Origin: Aromatoleum diolicum
GTDB taxonomy: Bacteria > Pseudomonadota > Gammaproteobacteria > Burkholderiales > Rhodocyclaceae
Length of the DNA stretch: 62,075 nucleotides
Reading direction: 5' to 3'
Assembly (NCBI RefSeq): GCF_012910955.1
Contig: NZ_WTVQ01000028.1
Location: 1-62,075, forward strand
This document shows positions 17,349 through 26,029 of the stretch, piece by piece. The notes below the pieces were generated by a model. It did not search any database, was not told where the DNA came from, and saw only the letters and a program-made list of their open reading frames with translations. The position numbers and the translations under genes are program-made. Numbering within the stretch: position 1 is the first letter of the stretch; each line of letters opens with the position of its first letter.

Positions 17349-18239
17349 ATGATGTCGACACTCCAGATTTCCGGCAACCGCATCGCATACCTTGAACTGG
17401 GCAGTGGCGAGCCGGTGGTACTTCTGCACAGTTCCGGCAGTTCCGGCGCCCAATGGCGCGCACTCGCCGAACGGCTGGGCGCGAGATACCGGGTCATCGT
17501 GCCGGATCTTTACGGCTATGGCGACACGGCCGACTGGGCGGGACGGAGACCATTCGGCCTCGAATGCGAAGCCGAGATCGTTCTCGCTCTGCTCGCGCGG
17601 GGTACCGGGCAAGCGCACCTTGTCGGACATTCCTACGGTGGTGCCGTCGCGCTGCATATTGCGAGTCAGCGAGGCGATCTGTTGCGCAGCCTCACGTTGA
17701 TCGAACCGGTCGCATTCCATCTACTGAGAGGAACAGATGCCCCGGCTCTTGCTGAAATCACGGAAGTCGCCGAGCGCGTCGCGCGCGCAATCGCCCGCGG
17801 CGAGTATGTCGCGGGTTTCGGAGGTTTCGTGGACTATTGGAGCGGTCCCGATGCATGGGCGGCGGTACCGGCAGACAGGCGCCGCGTAATGGCCGCGCGC
17901 CTCCCCAAAGTCGCGCTCGACTTCCATGCGACGGTCAACGAGCCGATCCGACTCGAGGACTTGCGCTCGATGGCTGTTCCGACCCTGCTCTTGCAGGGGA
18001 CGAGCTCGCCGTTGCCGACGCGGCGCATCTGCGAACGGCTCGCACACACCCTTCCCGACGCAAAGCTGACGAGCATCCCCGGTGCGGGCCACATGGCTCC
18101 GCTGACCCATCGCGCCCAAGTCAATGCGATGGTCATGACGCAGATCGATGCGCATTCGGCAGGAGGGTTCCGACCGTCCCTCATTCCGGAAGCCGCCTCC
18201 GGGACAAACGTCTCATGCGCGGCCGCAATGGTCACCTGA
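17349..18239 (+). CDS. Alpha/beta hydrolase
   Basis: A 296-residue alpha/beta hydrolase with the oxyanion region LLHSSGSSG near residue 25, nucleophile elbow G-H-S95-Y-G-G, and the catalytic His in PGAGHMAP near residue 253. An acid is expected after strand 6 or 7, in the region TLLLQGTSSP near residues 215-225, but that loop carries no obvious Asp, so the acid residue is not certain. The substrate is unknown. It starts 12 bp after DUF2917 and is followed by the diiron-type protein. A second in-frame ATG three bases downstream is an equally possible start. Confidence 0.85.
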   Translation: MMSTLQISGNRIAYLELGSGEPVVLLHSSGSSGAQWRALAERLGARYRVIVPDLYGYGDTADWAGRRPFGLECEAEIVLALLARGTGQAHLVGHSYGGAVALHIASQRGDLLRSLTLIEPVAFHLLRGTDAPALAEITEVAERVARAIARGEYVAGFGGFVDYWSGPDAWAAVPADRRRVMAARLPKVALDFHATVNEPIRLEDLRSMAVPTLLLQGTSSPLPTRRICERLAHTLPDAKLTSIPGAGHMAPLTHRAQVNAMVMTQIDAHSAGGFRPSLIPEAASGTNVSCAAAMVT

Positions 18240-18281
18240 CCACGCGACCGTGTTAACCCCGCGCAACCCAAGGAGAAAATC

Positions 18282-19223
18282 ATGCAAACCATGCAGCACA
18301 CAGCAACAAGCGACCGCTACGCCAAGTGCATCGAAGTGTCGAAGCGCATCCGCTGGGACATCGATCGCGACGTCATTCGCGGCCGCAAATTCGACGTCTC
18401 GAAGAAGTTTCTGCCTGACGGGCTGTCCAAGATCGAGCGCCTGTCCTTTCTCGACGCGAACGAGAAACGGCTGGTGAGCCAGATCCAGGGGCGTACGTAT
18501 GCCAACCTCTTCGGGCTCGTCGAGCGCTACATTGGCGCAAAGATGCTCGAGATCAGCCGCGAGCATTGCCTGGGCGACCAGACCGTGTTCGAGGCGCTGG
18601 TGCGTTTCACCGACGAAGAATTGAAGCACCAGGAGCTGTTCCGCCGCGTGGAGGCGATGGCGGCCGCAGACATGCCCCCGGGCTACAGCTTCCTGCCAAA
18701 GCCCAACGACGTTGCCAACGCCGTGCTCAGCAAGTCCACGTGGGCGGTACTTGGACTGACTTGCCACATCGAACTCTTCACCCAGGCGCACTACCGGCAG
18801 AGCATCGAGCCCGACATCGCACTGTCCGAGCTATGGAAGGATGTCTTCCTGTTCCATTGGAAGGAAGAATCGCAGCACGCCATTCTCGACGAACTCGAGT
18901 GGCAGCGCGAGGACGCGAAACTGACGCCGGAACAGCGCGATTCGGCCGTGGGCGATCTCATCGAACTGGTCGGCGCCGTGGACGGCATCCTGCAGATGCA
19001 GGCCAAAGCCGACGCCGATTACTTCCTGCGAGTGTGCGGCAGGACGCTCGACGAGGCGCAGGCGCAGGCGCAGCAGCTAGGCGAGACCATGCTGCATGCC
19101 TATCGCTGGCAGTACATCGTTTCGGGCGTCGCGGACGAGCGTTTTCAGAAGATCCTCGGCGGCATGATCACGGCGCCGCAGTTCAACCGCATCAGCGCCG
19201 CGCTCGCACCCATCATGCAATGA
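18282..19223 (+). CDS. Putative diiron (ferritin-like) protein
   Basis: A 313-residue all-helical protein with the carboxylate/His spacing of ferritin-like diiron enzymes: Glu81 (VERYIG), Glu112/113-x-x-His116 (DEELKHQELF), Glu164 (CHIELF) and Glu195/196-x-x-His199 (KEESQHA). Two E-E-x-x-H-type helices plus two single-Glu helices are what an AurF-like oxygenase or related protein would show. I do not recognise the specific family, so hydroxylase, N-oxygenase or storage roles are all open. A strong AAGGAGAAAA site precedes the ATG. It lies mid-cluster between the hydrolase and DUF3455 genes. Confidence 0.65.
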   Translation: MQTMQHTATSDRYAKCIEVSKRIRWDIDRDVIRGRKFDVSKKFLPDGLSKIERLSFLDANEKRLVSQIQGRTYANLFGLVERYIGAKMLEISREHCLGDQTVFEALVRFTDEELKHQELFRRVEAMAAADMPPGYSFLPKPNDVANAVLSKSTWAVLGLTCHIELFTQAHYRQSIEPDIALSELWKDVFLFHWKEESQHAILDELEWQREDAKLTPEQRDSAVGDLIELVGAVDGILQMQAKADADYFLRVCGRTLDEAQAQAQQLGETMLHAYRWQYIVSGVADERFQKILGGMITAPQFNRISAALAPIMQ

Positions 19224-19324
19224 CGGCAAACATCGAATGCGGGCCCAGAGCCGACGATTGAACCATGTTGTTTCGGCGCATCGCCGGCCCTGCCCCAACC
19301 CTCGACATGCAAGAGGATCCTGAG

Positions 19325-19861
19325 ATGAAAAAACAGAGTTTAGTGGCAATGTCCCTCGCGGCACTTGCGGCGGGGTACGCAACGGCCGAGGCCGGGACGC
19401 TTCCTTCGATCCCCGAAAGCCTGCGAACGCCGGCGGCCGAAATCCTGACGCTCGAAACTGCCGCGCGCGGTGTGCAGATCTACCAGTGCAGCGCCCGCCA
19501 GGATGAGCCGACACGATTCGAATGGACCTTCAAAGCACCGGAGGCCGACCTGTTCGACACGACAGGTCGCAAGATCGGCAAACACTATGCAGGACCGACC
19601 TGGGAATCCGATGACGGAAGCAAGGTGGTCGGGGTATTGAAGGCGCGCGACAACGGTCCGGACGCCGATGCCATTCCATGGTTGCTGTTGGGCGCGAAAT
19701 CGACGGCAGGAAGCGGCGTCTTCAGCCGGACGACGAGCATCCAGCGCGTGCGCACCGTCGGCGGCATTCCGCCAACCGAAACCTGTAGCGAAGCGCAGGC
19801 GGGAAACGTGTCGAGGGTCGGCTACAGCGCGACGTATTACTTCTACGTTGCCAAGCCATAG
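19325..19861 (+). CDS. Exported DUF3455 domain protein
   Basis: A 178-residue protein with a Sec signal peptide (M-K-K-Q, hydrophobic core, cleavage near AEAG at residues 21-24). The mature part matches DUF3455: P-E-S-L-R-T-P-A near residue 30, the Y-Q-C motif near residue 53, FEWTFKAPEADLFD, GKHYAGPTWE and SVF-type segments, then GYSATYYFY at the end. The family is periplasmic or secreted with no known activity. I chose ATG 19325 because it begins the signal peptide. It is the only exported product of the seven-gene cluster. Confidence 0.82.
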   Translation: MKKQSLVAMSLAALAAGYATAEAGTLPSIPESLRTPAAEILTLETAARGVQIYQCSARQDEPTRFEWTFKAPEADLFDTTGRKIGKHYAGPTWESDDGSKVVGVLKARDNGPDADAIPWLLLGAKSTAGSGVFSRTTSIQRVRTVGGIPPTETCSEAQAGNVSRVGYSATYYFYVAKP

Positions 19862-19941
19862 CCACGACGACGCGGCTGAATCAAAGCGGAGCGCCGTGAT
19901 GCGCCTACGCATCTCATTGTCAATCCACTCGGGAGAAATCC

Positions 19942-20802
19942 ATGTCCATCGTTGAAACCCGCCCCATGCAAGCCGCTGTTGATAGCCCTGCACCCGCGCA
20001 ACCCGATTTTGCCGCGATCAAGGCGAAGCAGCAGGCCACCTGGGCGAGCGGCGACTTTGCGGTGATCGGCGTTACCCTGCAGATCGTCGGCGAGTCGCTC
20101 GCGGAAGCTGTCGATGTCAGGGCCGGCGAGCACGTCCTCGACGTGGCCGCCGGTAACGGCAATGCCACACTCGCCGCGGCGCGCCGCTTTGCCCACGTCA
20201 CCTCGACCGACTACGTGCCGGAACTACTGGCAAAAGGCGCCACGCGCGCGAAGGCCGAGGGCCTCAACGTGACCTACCGGGTCGCGGACATCGAGGATCT
20301 GCCGTTTGCCGATGCCAGCTTCGATGTCGTGCTGTCGACCTTCGGCGCGATGTTCGCGCCACGCCATGCGCGTACAGCGGACGAGATGATGCGCGTCATT
20401 CGCCCCGGCGGCCGCATCGGCTTGGCGAACTGGACGCCGGAAGGGTTCATCGGGCAATTGTTCAGGGTCATCGGCACGCATCTCCCGCCGCCGGCGGGGC
20501 TGAAGTCTCCAGCGCTGTGGGGTACCGAGCCGCATATGGCCGAATTGTTCGGCACACAGGCTATGAAAATCCGCTGCGAGCGCAAGCACTTCAATTTCCG
20601 CTACGCATCGGCTGCGCACTGGATTCAGGTCTTTCGCGACTACTACGGGCCGACGCACAAGGCCTTCGCTGCGCTCGATGAGGCAGGCCGGGCAAAGCTC
20701 GAGGCCGACATTACGGCACTGCTGGAACGCCTGAACGTGGCGGGAGCTGGTTCCCTTGTCGTGCCGGCCGAATACACCGAAGTCGTCATCACCAAGCGTT
20801 GA
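19942..20802 (+). CDS. Class I SAM-dependent methyltransferase
   Basis: A 286-residue enzyme with methyltransferase motif I VLDVAAGNGNATLAAAR near residues 65-80, the acidic end of strand 2 (TSTDYVPELL), motif II-like VADIEDLPFADASFD near 112 and a post-motif MRVIRPGGRIGLANW. This resembles the UbiE/COQ5-type small-molecule methyltransferases. The substrate is unknown. A GGGAGAAA site precedes the ATG. A perfect stem-loop follows the stop, so a shorter transcript may end here within the larger cluster. Confidence 0.88.
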   Translation: MSIVETRPMQAAVDSPAPAQPDFAAIKAKQQATWASGDFAVIGVTLQIVGESLAEAVDVRAGEHVLDVAAGNGNATLAAARRFAHVTSTDYVPELLAKGATRAKAEGLNVTYRVADIEDLPFADASFDVVLSTFGAMFAPRHARTADEMMRVIRPGGRIGLANWTPEGFIGQLFRVIGTHLPPPAGLKSPALWGTEPHMAELFGTQAMKIRCERKHFNFRYASAAHWIQVFRDYYGPTHKAFAALDEAGRAKLEADITALLERLNVAGAGSLVVPAEYTEVVITKR

Positions 20803-20811
20803 CGAGCCCGC

Positions 20812-20834
20812 CGGGGGGCGTTTTCCGCCCCCCG
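20812..20834 (+). terminator. GC-rich stem-loop after methyltransferase gene
   Basis: CGGGGGGCG and CGCCCCCCG form a perfect 9-bp stem around the 5-base loop TTTTC, starting 9 bp after the stop codon. No T-run follows the stem, so it may be a weak or processing-type terminator rather than a classical intrinsic one. Confidence 0.55.
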
Positions 20835-20985
20835 TGACATCGGTTTGAATGGCGAAGAGCCGGCGTTGCGAAGAAGCTTGCTTGCGAATTTCCTGCGACT
20901 GTCGATCTGGTGTCCTGTCGTTCGACTAAGGTAGGAGAAGCGGCGACAACAGCCGCGAATCCAACCCCCGACGAAAGGAGAGATC

Positions 20986-21432
20986 ATGCCTACCGGTACC
21001 GTCCGCCTGCACCGCGTGCTGCGCGCGAAGCCCGAGAAGATCTATCGCGCCTTCCTCGATGCGGAGGCCCTCGCCCGATGGCTGCCGCCCAACGGCTTCA
21101 CCTGCAAGGTCGACCAGCTGGATGCCAGGGTTGGCGGCAGCTTCAAGATGGCATTCAGGAATTTCAGCACGGGCAACGGCCATTCCTTCGGCGGCAGCTA
21201 TCTGGAACTCATGCCGAACGAGCGCATCCGCTACACAGACAAGTTCGACGATGCGAACCTCCCCGGCGAAATGGTGACGACGGTCACCCTGCGCGCGGTG
21301 GCCTGCGGGGCGGAGGTGAACATCGTGCAGGAAGGTATTCCGGAGGCAATTCCGCCGGAGTTCTGCTACCTCGGCTGGCAGGAGTCGCTCGACCATCTGG
21401 CGCGGCTCGTCGAGCCTGAAATTCCGGATTGA
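20986..21432 (+). CDS. SRPBCC/AHSA1 family protein
   Basis: A 148-residue START-like protein with the AHSA1 pattern: R-A-K-P-E-K-I-Y-R-A-F at residues 13-23, L-A-R-W-L-P-P near 30, D-A-R-V-G-G-S-F-K-M near 47, and the C-terminal GWQESLDHLARLVE helix. These proteins form a hydrophobic cavity and bind or act on small molecules. A strong GAAAGGAGA site precedes the ATG. The VOC gene follows by 28 bp. It fits a small-molecule role for the cluster. Confidence 0.85.
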   Translation: MPTGTVRLHRVLRAKPEKIYRAFLDAEALARWLPPNGFTCKVDQLDARVGGSFKMAFRNFSTGNGHSFGGSYLELMPNERIRYTDKFDDANLPGEMVTTVTLRAVACGAEVNIVQEGIPEAIPPEFCYLGWQESLDHLARLVEPEIPD

Positions 21433-21460
21433 AGTCCCTGTTCAAGTAAGGAGGATCATC

Positions 21461-21856
21461 ATGAGCGAAAGTACTATCCAGAACCCCGTGGGCTGGTTCG
21501 AAATCTACGTGAACGACATGCAGCGAGCCAAGACCTTTTACGAAGCCGTGCTGGGCACGCAGTTTTCGAAACTTGAGGCTCCGGGCCAGCCTCCCGGCAT
21601 GGAGATGTGGGCGTTTCCCATGCAGCAGAACGCCATGGGCGTCACCGGGGCGCTGGTGAAGATGCCCGGCTTGGAGGCGGGCGGGCATAACGTGATCGTG
21701 TATTTCATGTGCACCGACTGCGCCGTCGAAGCGGCGAAGGCTGCGAAATCGGGCGGCGGCCTCGTCAAGGAAAAGATGTCCATCGGCCCCTATGGATTCA
21801 TCGCGCTGGTGACGGATACCGAAGGCAACATGATTGGTCTGCACTCCATGCAGTAG
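21461..21856 (+). CDS. VOC (glyoxalase/bleomycin-resistance fold) family protein
   Basis: A 131-residue protein with two beta-alpha-beta-beta-beta units of the vicinal-oxygen-chelate superfamily: VGWFEIYVNDMQRAKTFYEAVLG at residues 6-28 and the closing strand FIALVTDTEGNMIGLHS. The final G-N-x-x-G-L pattern is typical of metal-binding members, but the individual ligands are not certain. A clear AAGGAGG site precedes the ATG. It is the last gene of the rightward cluster that begins with DUF2917. Confidence 0.85.
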   Translation: MSESTIQNPVGWFEIYVNDMQRAKTFYEAVLGTQFSKLEAPGQPPGMEMWAFPMQQNAMGVTGALVKMPGLEAGGHNVIVYFMCTDCAVEAAKAAKSGGGLVKEKMSIGPYGFIALVTDTEGNMIGLHSMQ

Positions 21857-21948
21857 CGCCAAGGCGTGCGGCACGGCCGCAGTTCTGGACCACAAGCCAT
21901 TCGGCGAATCAGAGTCGAGAGGACGGTGGAGCGTGGCCCGGGGGGCGT

Positions 21949-22845
21949 CTAACGAAGCCGCAAGATCCGCAACGCCCCGCCCAGCACTAGCACGCCGATG
22001 AGCGCACCGATGGTCCAGTCGGGAATCGGACTGCCAGTCCATGCCACCAAGGCGCCGGCAACGATGACCCCCAGATTGGCCAGTACGTCGTTCGCGGAAA
22101 AAATGTAGCTGGCCCGCATGTGGACACCGCCGTCGCGATGGCGAGAGATCAGCGCGAGGCACGCGATATTCACGCCCAATGCCAGCAGCGAAATGCCAAT
22201 CATCGTCACCGCTTCAGGAACGCTTCCCGTGACCGCACGCCGACCCACTTCGGCGAGCGCGGCCAGCGCAAGCACCAACTGCAGCACCCCGGCGAGTCTC
22301 GCTGCCGACACCTTGTGCCTTGCGCTCCGCCCTACCGCGTAGAGTGCAACGCCATAAACCGCCGCGTCGGCAAACATGTCCGCACCGTCGGAAATCAGGC
22401 CCACGGAGTTTCCGAACCAGCCAGCAAACACCTCGACGACAAACATCACGGCGTTGAGCGCAAGCAACGTCCAGAGCGTCCGCCTTTCCGCGGAGTCATT
22501 CCGTCCAGGTACTGTCTCCTCGCCGGGATAGATCGGTTGAGAGTCCTGTAGCACCGCGCCGTAGCCCAGCGGGGCGATGCGTTCGAGGATTTCCGATGCA
22601 TCGCCTGAATGGCGAACAAGCAACTGCCTGCCCGGCAAGTCGAACTCGAGGGAGATCGCGGGCAGGTCGGCAAGACGCAGCCTGATCATCTGCTCCTCGG
22701 AGGGGCAGTCCATCCCGGGAATCCTGAATCGCGAACGCGCCGTGTGATGGTCCGATTGCGGCGTAATGGGGGCGTCATTCGCCGGCACGTCTCCATCCTT
22801 GGAGGCACAGCTGCCACTACAAGAGCAAGGCTTTCGGCTAGTCAT
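21949..22845 (-). CDS. Cation diffusion facilitator transporter with Cys-rich and HMA-like N-terminus
   Basis: 298 residues. The N-terminus begins with a Cys cluster (CSCSGSC at residues 7-13), followed by an HMA-like stretch with GMDCPSEEQM near residue 45. The membrane part starts near 120 and shows the CDF-type metal site in helix 2 (DGADMFADA) and a second in SANDVLANLGV. It should export a divalent metal such as zinc, cobalt or cadmium. The final cytoplasmic domain common in CDF proteins is absent, as in the short 'cation transporter' subgroup. No metal-responsive regulator lies beside it. Confidence 0.85.
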   Translation of the reverse strand: MTSRKPCSCSGSCASKDGDVPANDAPITPQSDHHTARSRFRIPGMDCPSEEQMIRLRLADLPAISLEFDLPGRQLLVRHSGDASEILERIAPLGYGAVLQDSQPIYPGEETVPGRNDSAERRTLWTLLALNAVMFVVEVFAGWFGNSVGLISDGADMFADAAVYGVALYAVGRSARHKVSAARLAGVLQLVLALAALAEVGRRAVTGSVPEAVTMIGISLLALGVNIACLALISRHRDGGVHMRASYIFSANDVLANLGVIVAGALVAWTGSPIPDWTIGALIGVLVLGGALRILRLR

Positions 22846-23435
22846 CTTTGAAGTTAGTGTGTTCCGTCCGTGCGCACAGCCATCAGTCGTTCTGGCAATT
22901 TACCAGACTAGCTAATGGCCGCGTCAGGCCGGGACTTCGCGTTCCGCCTGCGCCGAGACCTGTCGTTCGTCCCAACTTCGTTCGAACGGCAGTTCTGTCC
23001 GCCACTGGCGGTCCGGGCTCGACCCAAAGCGGTCCGCCGACCATTTCGAAACCAGCCGTTCGCGGCAACGACCCAAATCTCGGAAGCTGCCGTTCGACCG
23101 GCAACCAGGACCTTGATCGCTTGGGCGGCAGCTTTGTGGGCGATACAGCCGCTCAACGTCGGGCTGAGGAGGTGAGATCGGCCATCACCTGCCCGTCGCG
23201 ATTTTTCTCCAAAACCGCCGTTGAGCCGCACCAAGTCCCCGTAAGCAGCCATTCCACTGTCGATGCCGGTTCTCGTGGACGACGGGCAGCTTTGTGAGGG
23301 CTCTAGCTGTTGGAGAGGCGTTCGGCGAGATCGGTACCGGGCCAACTCCGGTCATTGTCGTCCTCCAAATCATGTAACACGAGAGGCTGGTTAAGCATCG
23401 CATTGCTGAATAGGAAGCTCAAACGCGTCAGCTAG
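22846..23435. other. Long non-coding region with degenerate repeat-like text
   Basis: About 590 bp between the CDF gene and the decapitated MFS gene. The text carries recurring short words such as GTTCGACCGGCA-like and GTTCGAACGGCAG-like tracts and CCGCCGTTGAG, a texture also seen near 28.2-28.5 kb and 53.8-53.95 kb. I see no gene with a sensible start, ribosome site and recognised product. It is probably accumulated intergenic repeat sequence at a rearrangement point. Confidence 0.4.
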
Positions 23436-23918
23436 ATTCCGTTCCTCGAAACGGTGACGCACGTTGGCGTGTCCACGCTGTCGCTCGTCTTGCTCGTGAG
23501 GGGCGTGACAGGCTTCATCGGCACTCTGATCATCGGCACGTTCCTCAAGCGCGGCCTGTACCAAACACTGATCGCCATTCCGATCCTCATGGCGGTGATC
23601 CCCTTGACTCTAATTCCCTTTGGAGGTTGGATTGCTGCCGTTGCGACGCTGCTGGGCCTTTGGGGATTGATGGCTACCGCTGCCCCAGTGGGCTGGTGGA
23701 GTTGGATCGCTCAAGCCATGCCCGAGAACGCCGAGGCCGGCGGCGGGCTGATGGTAGCGGCGATCCAGTTGGCCATAGCCTTGGGCTCCACGGTCGGCGG
23801 TTTTCTGTTCGATAGCAGCGGCTACCAGAGCACCTTCGTGGCAAGCGCAGCTGTGCTGCTGCTCGCGGCCTTCCTGACCTTCCTGACCTCACGTTTGCAA
23901 ACGCCACGGGCCGCCTGA
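23436..23918 (+). pseudogene. 5'-truncated MFS transporter
   Basis: The reading frame encodes only the C-terminal part of a major facilitator protein: about four hydrophobic segments, with VRGVTGFIGTLIIG near the start and GGGLMVAAIQLAIALGSTVGG near the end. A protein of this family is normally about 400 residues; about 160 remain. Homologous-looking sequence (P-F-L-E-T-V-T-H-V-G-V) reads back to 23436, just after an in-frame TAG at 23433, and a GTG at 23454 is the only internal start. It is judged non-functional. The cyclophilin-like gene follows 27 bp later, as it does beside intact MFS genes in some genomes (inference). Confidence 0.75.
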
Positions 23919-23945
23919 GCCAGTTGCAGAACAAGGAGAAAAGTC

Positions 23946-24506
23946 ATGACGATGAGCAGCTTCGGCGCCCGTATGGGCGATCAGCGTCCCTTCACCATGG
24001 AGATCGAACATCGCCGAGCCTGGGGTCTGCGTGGACTAAGCCTGCTGCTCTGCCTACTCGTGCTCGGCGGTTGCGAAGCCGGCCAGCAGGCGGCTCCGGG
24101 GTCACCTGCTGTTGCTGCTGCGGGTGCCGGTACGGCATCCGTGAAACCGGAGGAATCACGCATGTGGATGACCGTCGGCGAACGTCGCTTCGCCATCACC
24201 TTGACCGACAACCCTACTGCCCGTGCGTTTGCCGTTCAGTTGCCGCTTACGCTGGACATGGCTGAACTCAACGGCAACGAAAAACACGCCGACCTGCCGA
24301 AAGCACTGCCAATGAATGCGAGCCGACCGGGGACGATCCGCAATGGCGACCTCATGCTGTACGGCTCGAACACCCTGGTTGTCTTCTATTTGACATTCGA
24401 CTCGTCGTACTCGTACACGCGCCTTGGCCGCGTGGACGACCCCGCCGGCCTGGCCCAGGCGCTCGGCCGGCGGGGTGTACGGGTCCTGTTTTCCAAGGAT
24501 CAGTAA
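23946..24506 (+). CDS. Cyclophilin-like fold lipoprotein
   Basis: 186 residues. A hydrophobic segment near residues 30-42 ends in a lipobox-like L-G-G-C, so it may be a lipoprotein, though about 28 residues precede the core. After an Ala/Gly/Pro-rich linker, the domain from about residue 75 matches the cyclophilin-like fold (DUF4198-unrelated, the 'cyclophilin_like' type): M-T-V-G-E-R-R-F-A-I-T-L, PTARAFAVQLPLTLDM and the tail GDLMLYGSNTLVVFY. I kept ATG 23946 because AAGGAGAAAAG precedes it; ATG 23997 would give a more normal signal peptide. Confidence 0.75.
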   Translation: MTMSSFGARMGDQRPFTMEIEHRRAWGLRGLSLLLCLLVLGGCEAGQQAAPGSPAVAAAGAGTASVKPEESRMWMTVGERRFAITLTDNPTARAFAVQLPLTLDMAELNGNEKHADLPKALPMNASRPGTIRNGDLMLYGSNTLVVFYLTFDSSYSYTRLGRVDDPAGLAQALGRRGVRVLFSKDQ

Positions 24507-24660
24507 CTCCACGTGTGTAGAGGAAATTCGGCGTATCGAACGGCCGCGTCCGATGCTTACAAAAAGCTCGAACGGCAAGTTTGGGTCGGGCTCGGACGGA
24601 GCCCTGAAGAGGCTGGACGACGGCTTTCCGACTGCTCCGGACCTTACTGATGGAAGTTCG

Positions 24661-25302
24661 TCACTTCGCGGCCTCGCGGGCAGCTTTATTTTGGAACCGG
24701 CCATTCAGCTGCCACGCCCGGCGGATGGCAGCCGCCCCTAGCTGCCAGCGATGCCGGTGTTCCTGCCAAAGCAACATGGCCTCATGCAGCGTAGGCGCGG
24801 TCGGCGCCGCCTGCAGAAGTTCGAGCGTGTCGCCTAGCCTAATCCGCCCTGGCTGAATCACCCGCCAGTACCAACCGGTCAAGCGGGCCTCGGCAATGCA
24901 GGCCGCCATGCCGTTACAAGAGAATCGCTCGTCGATCTTCCAGCAAGGATTGCGCGGCTGGCAGACCTGGAGCTGGGCCGAACCCAGTTTCCAGACGTCC
25001 CCGATACGGACATCGTGTTCATCCAGATCCTCGGTGGAGAGATTTTCGCCGAGAGCCCCCGGAACCAGACTCGGTCTGGCCTCCGGGAATTTAAGGGCAA
25101 GCCTTTCATAGTGTCGGGCCGGATAGAGATGGACGGCCTTTTCCGGCCCGCCATGGACTCTTCGATCGGCCTGCTGGTCGCCGGCAAATCCTTCATAACC
25201 GAGTTCAATGTCACCCGACACGCGCGTCTTGTACATGCCGGTGGGTCGTCCGGATTCGGGCAGTGGCTTCACGCCGCCGACAAAAACGAGTACTTCAGCC
25301 AT
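24661..25302 (-). CDS. MOSC domain-containing protein (YiiM-like)
   Basis: 213 residues with the MOSC pattern: G-Y-E-G-F-A-G-D-Q-Q-A-D-R-R-V-H-G-G-P-E-K near residues 35-55, GALGENLSTEDLDE near 82, and the conserved Cys in VCQPRNPCWKID near 113-120. MOSC proteins bind molybdenum cofactor or carry sulfur to it; YiiM relatives reduce N-hydroxylated compounds. It has a GAGAAGGG ribosome site and stands 99 bp from the CMD-family gene upstream, on the same strand. Confidence 0.87.
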   Translation of the reverse strand: MAEVLVFVGGVKPLPESGRPTGMYKTRVSGDIELGYEGFAGDQQADRRVHGGPEKAVHLYPARHYERLALKFPEARPSLVPGALGENLSTEDLDEHDVRIGDVWKLGSAQLQVCQPRNPCWKIDERFSCNGMAACIAEARLTGWYWRVIQPGRIRLGDTLELLQAAPTAPTLHEAMLLWQEHRHRWQLGAAAIRRAWQLNGRFQNKAAREAAK

Positions 25303-25401
25303 GTGACCCTTCTCAATTACCAGCCTGGGGGCCGGCGAGCAAGTGGCGACGTGAGGTGCCGTGGAGCCGCTCCGCGACGCTCATTAATAACGGCGGGATC
25401 T

Positions 25402-26022
25402 CTACGCCGGGAAGGATGTCAGAGCAGGCGTTTTCGAGCCGCCCGGGCCAGGGGTACGGGCGACATTCATGATCCAGCACACCATGGCAAAGTAGCCCAC
25501 CAGGGCGGTGAGTTCCACGGTCCCCGGCGCCCCGAAGCAGGAAGTCGATTCGGCGTACGTTTCGTCACTGACGCCGTGCCGCCGCATCAGCTCATAGACA
25601 AAATCGACCGTGCACGCTTCGTCCGCCGAGAGACTACGGGGGCGTCGTCCCGCTGCCAGTGAATCGATTGCCTCCGCAGCGACGCCCGCCTTGATGGCCA
25701 AGGGCGCATGCGTCTGCCACTCGAACTGATTGCCTGTTTCCCTTGCAACGACACAGATCGCGAGTTCGCGGATTCTGTCCGGCAGCGTTCCGTCGAACCG
25801 CAGCGCTTCACCGGTCTTGCCGATGCGCTCCATGAGCGTGGGCGTCTGGAGCAAGGGGACGAAGGGACCGAAGATCGCCTTGCGCGGGCCGTTCATGATG
25901 GCGTCCGCTGCCGCCCGTTGCGCGTCGCTCATGGCTTCCCGCTCGGGAATTGGCAAACGCTCTGCCGTCGAAAGACCAAACCCCTGCGGGGTACCCAAGG
26001 CGTCAAAAGCGCTAGTCATCAA
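25402..26022 (-). CDS. Carboxymuconolactone decarboxylase family protein
   Basis: 206 residues with the CMD/AhpD-like pattern: RTGEALRFDG-type helix, L-P-D-R-I-R-E-L-A-I near 90, then F-E-W-Q-T-H-A-P-L-A-I-K-A-G-V near 108. The CxxC pair of peroxidase-type AhpD is not present in the usual place, so this is more like a gamma-carboxymuconolactone-type member. It lies 7 bp downstream of the MFS transporter gene and is surely cotranscribed with it. Together they could handle one organic compound under the LysR regulator. Confidence 0.82.
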   Translation of the reverse strand: MMTSAFDALGTPQGFGLSTAERLPIPEREAMSDAQRAAADAIMNGPRKAIFGPFVPLLQTPTLMERIGKTGEALRFDGTLPDRIRELAICVVARETGNQFEWQTHAPLAIKAGVAAEAIDSLAAGRRPRSLSADEACTVDFVYELMRRHGVSDETYAESTSCFGAPGTVELTALVGYFAMVCWIMNVARTPGPGGSKTPALTSFPA

Positions 26023-26029
26023 ATGTTCC

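Noticed and set aside
22848-23297. 149-codon plus-strand open frame after the CDF gene
   Set aside because: No ribosome site, no family, and the text is repeat-like on both strands.
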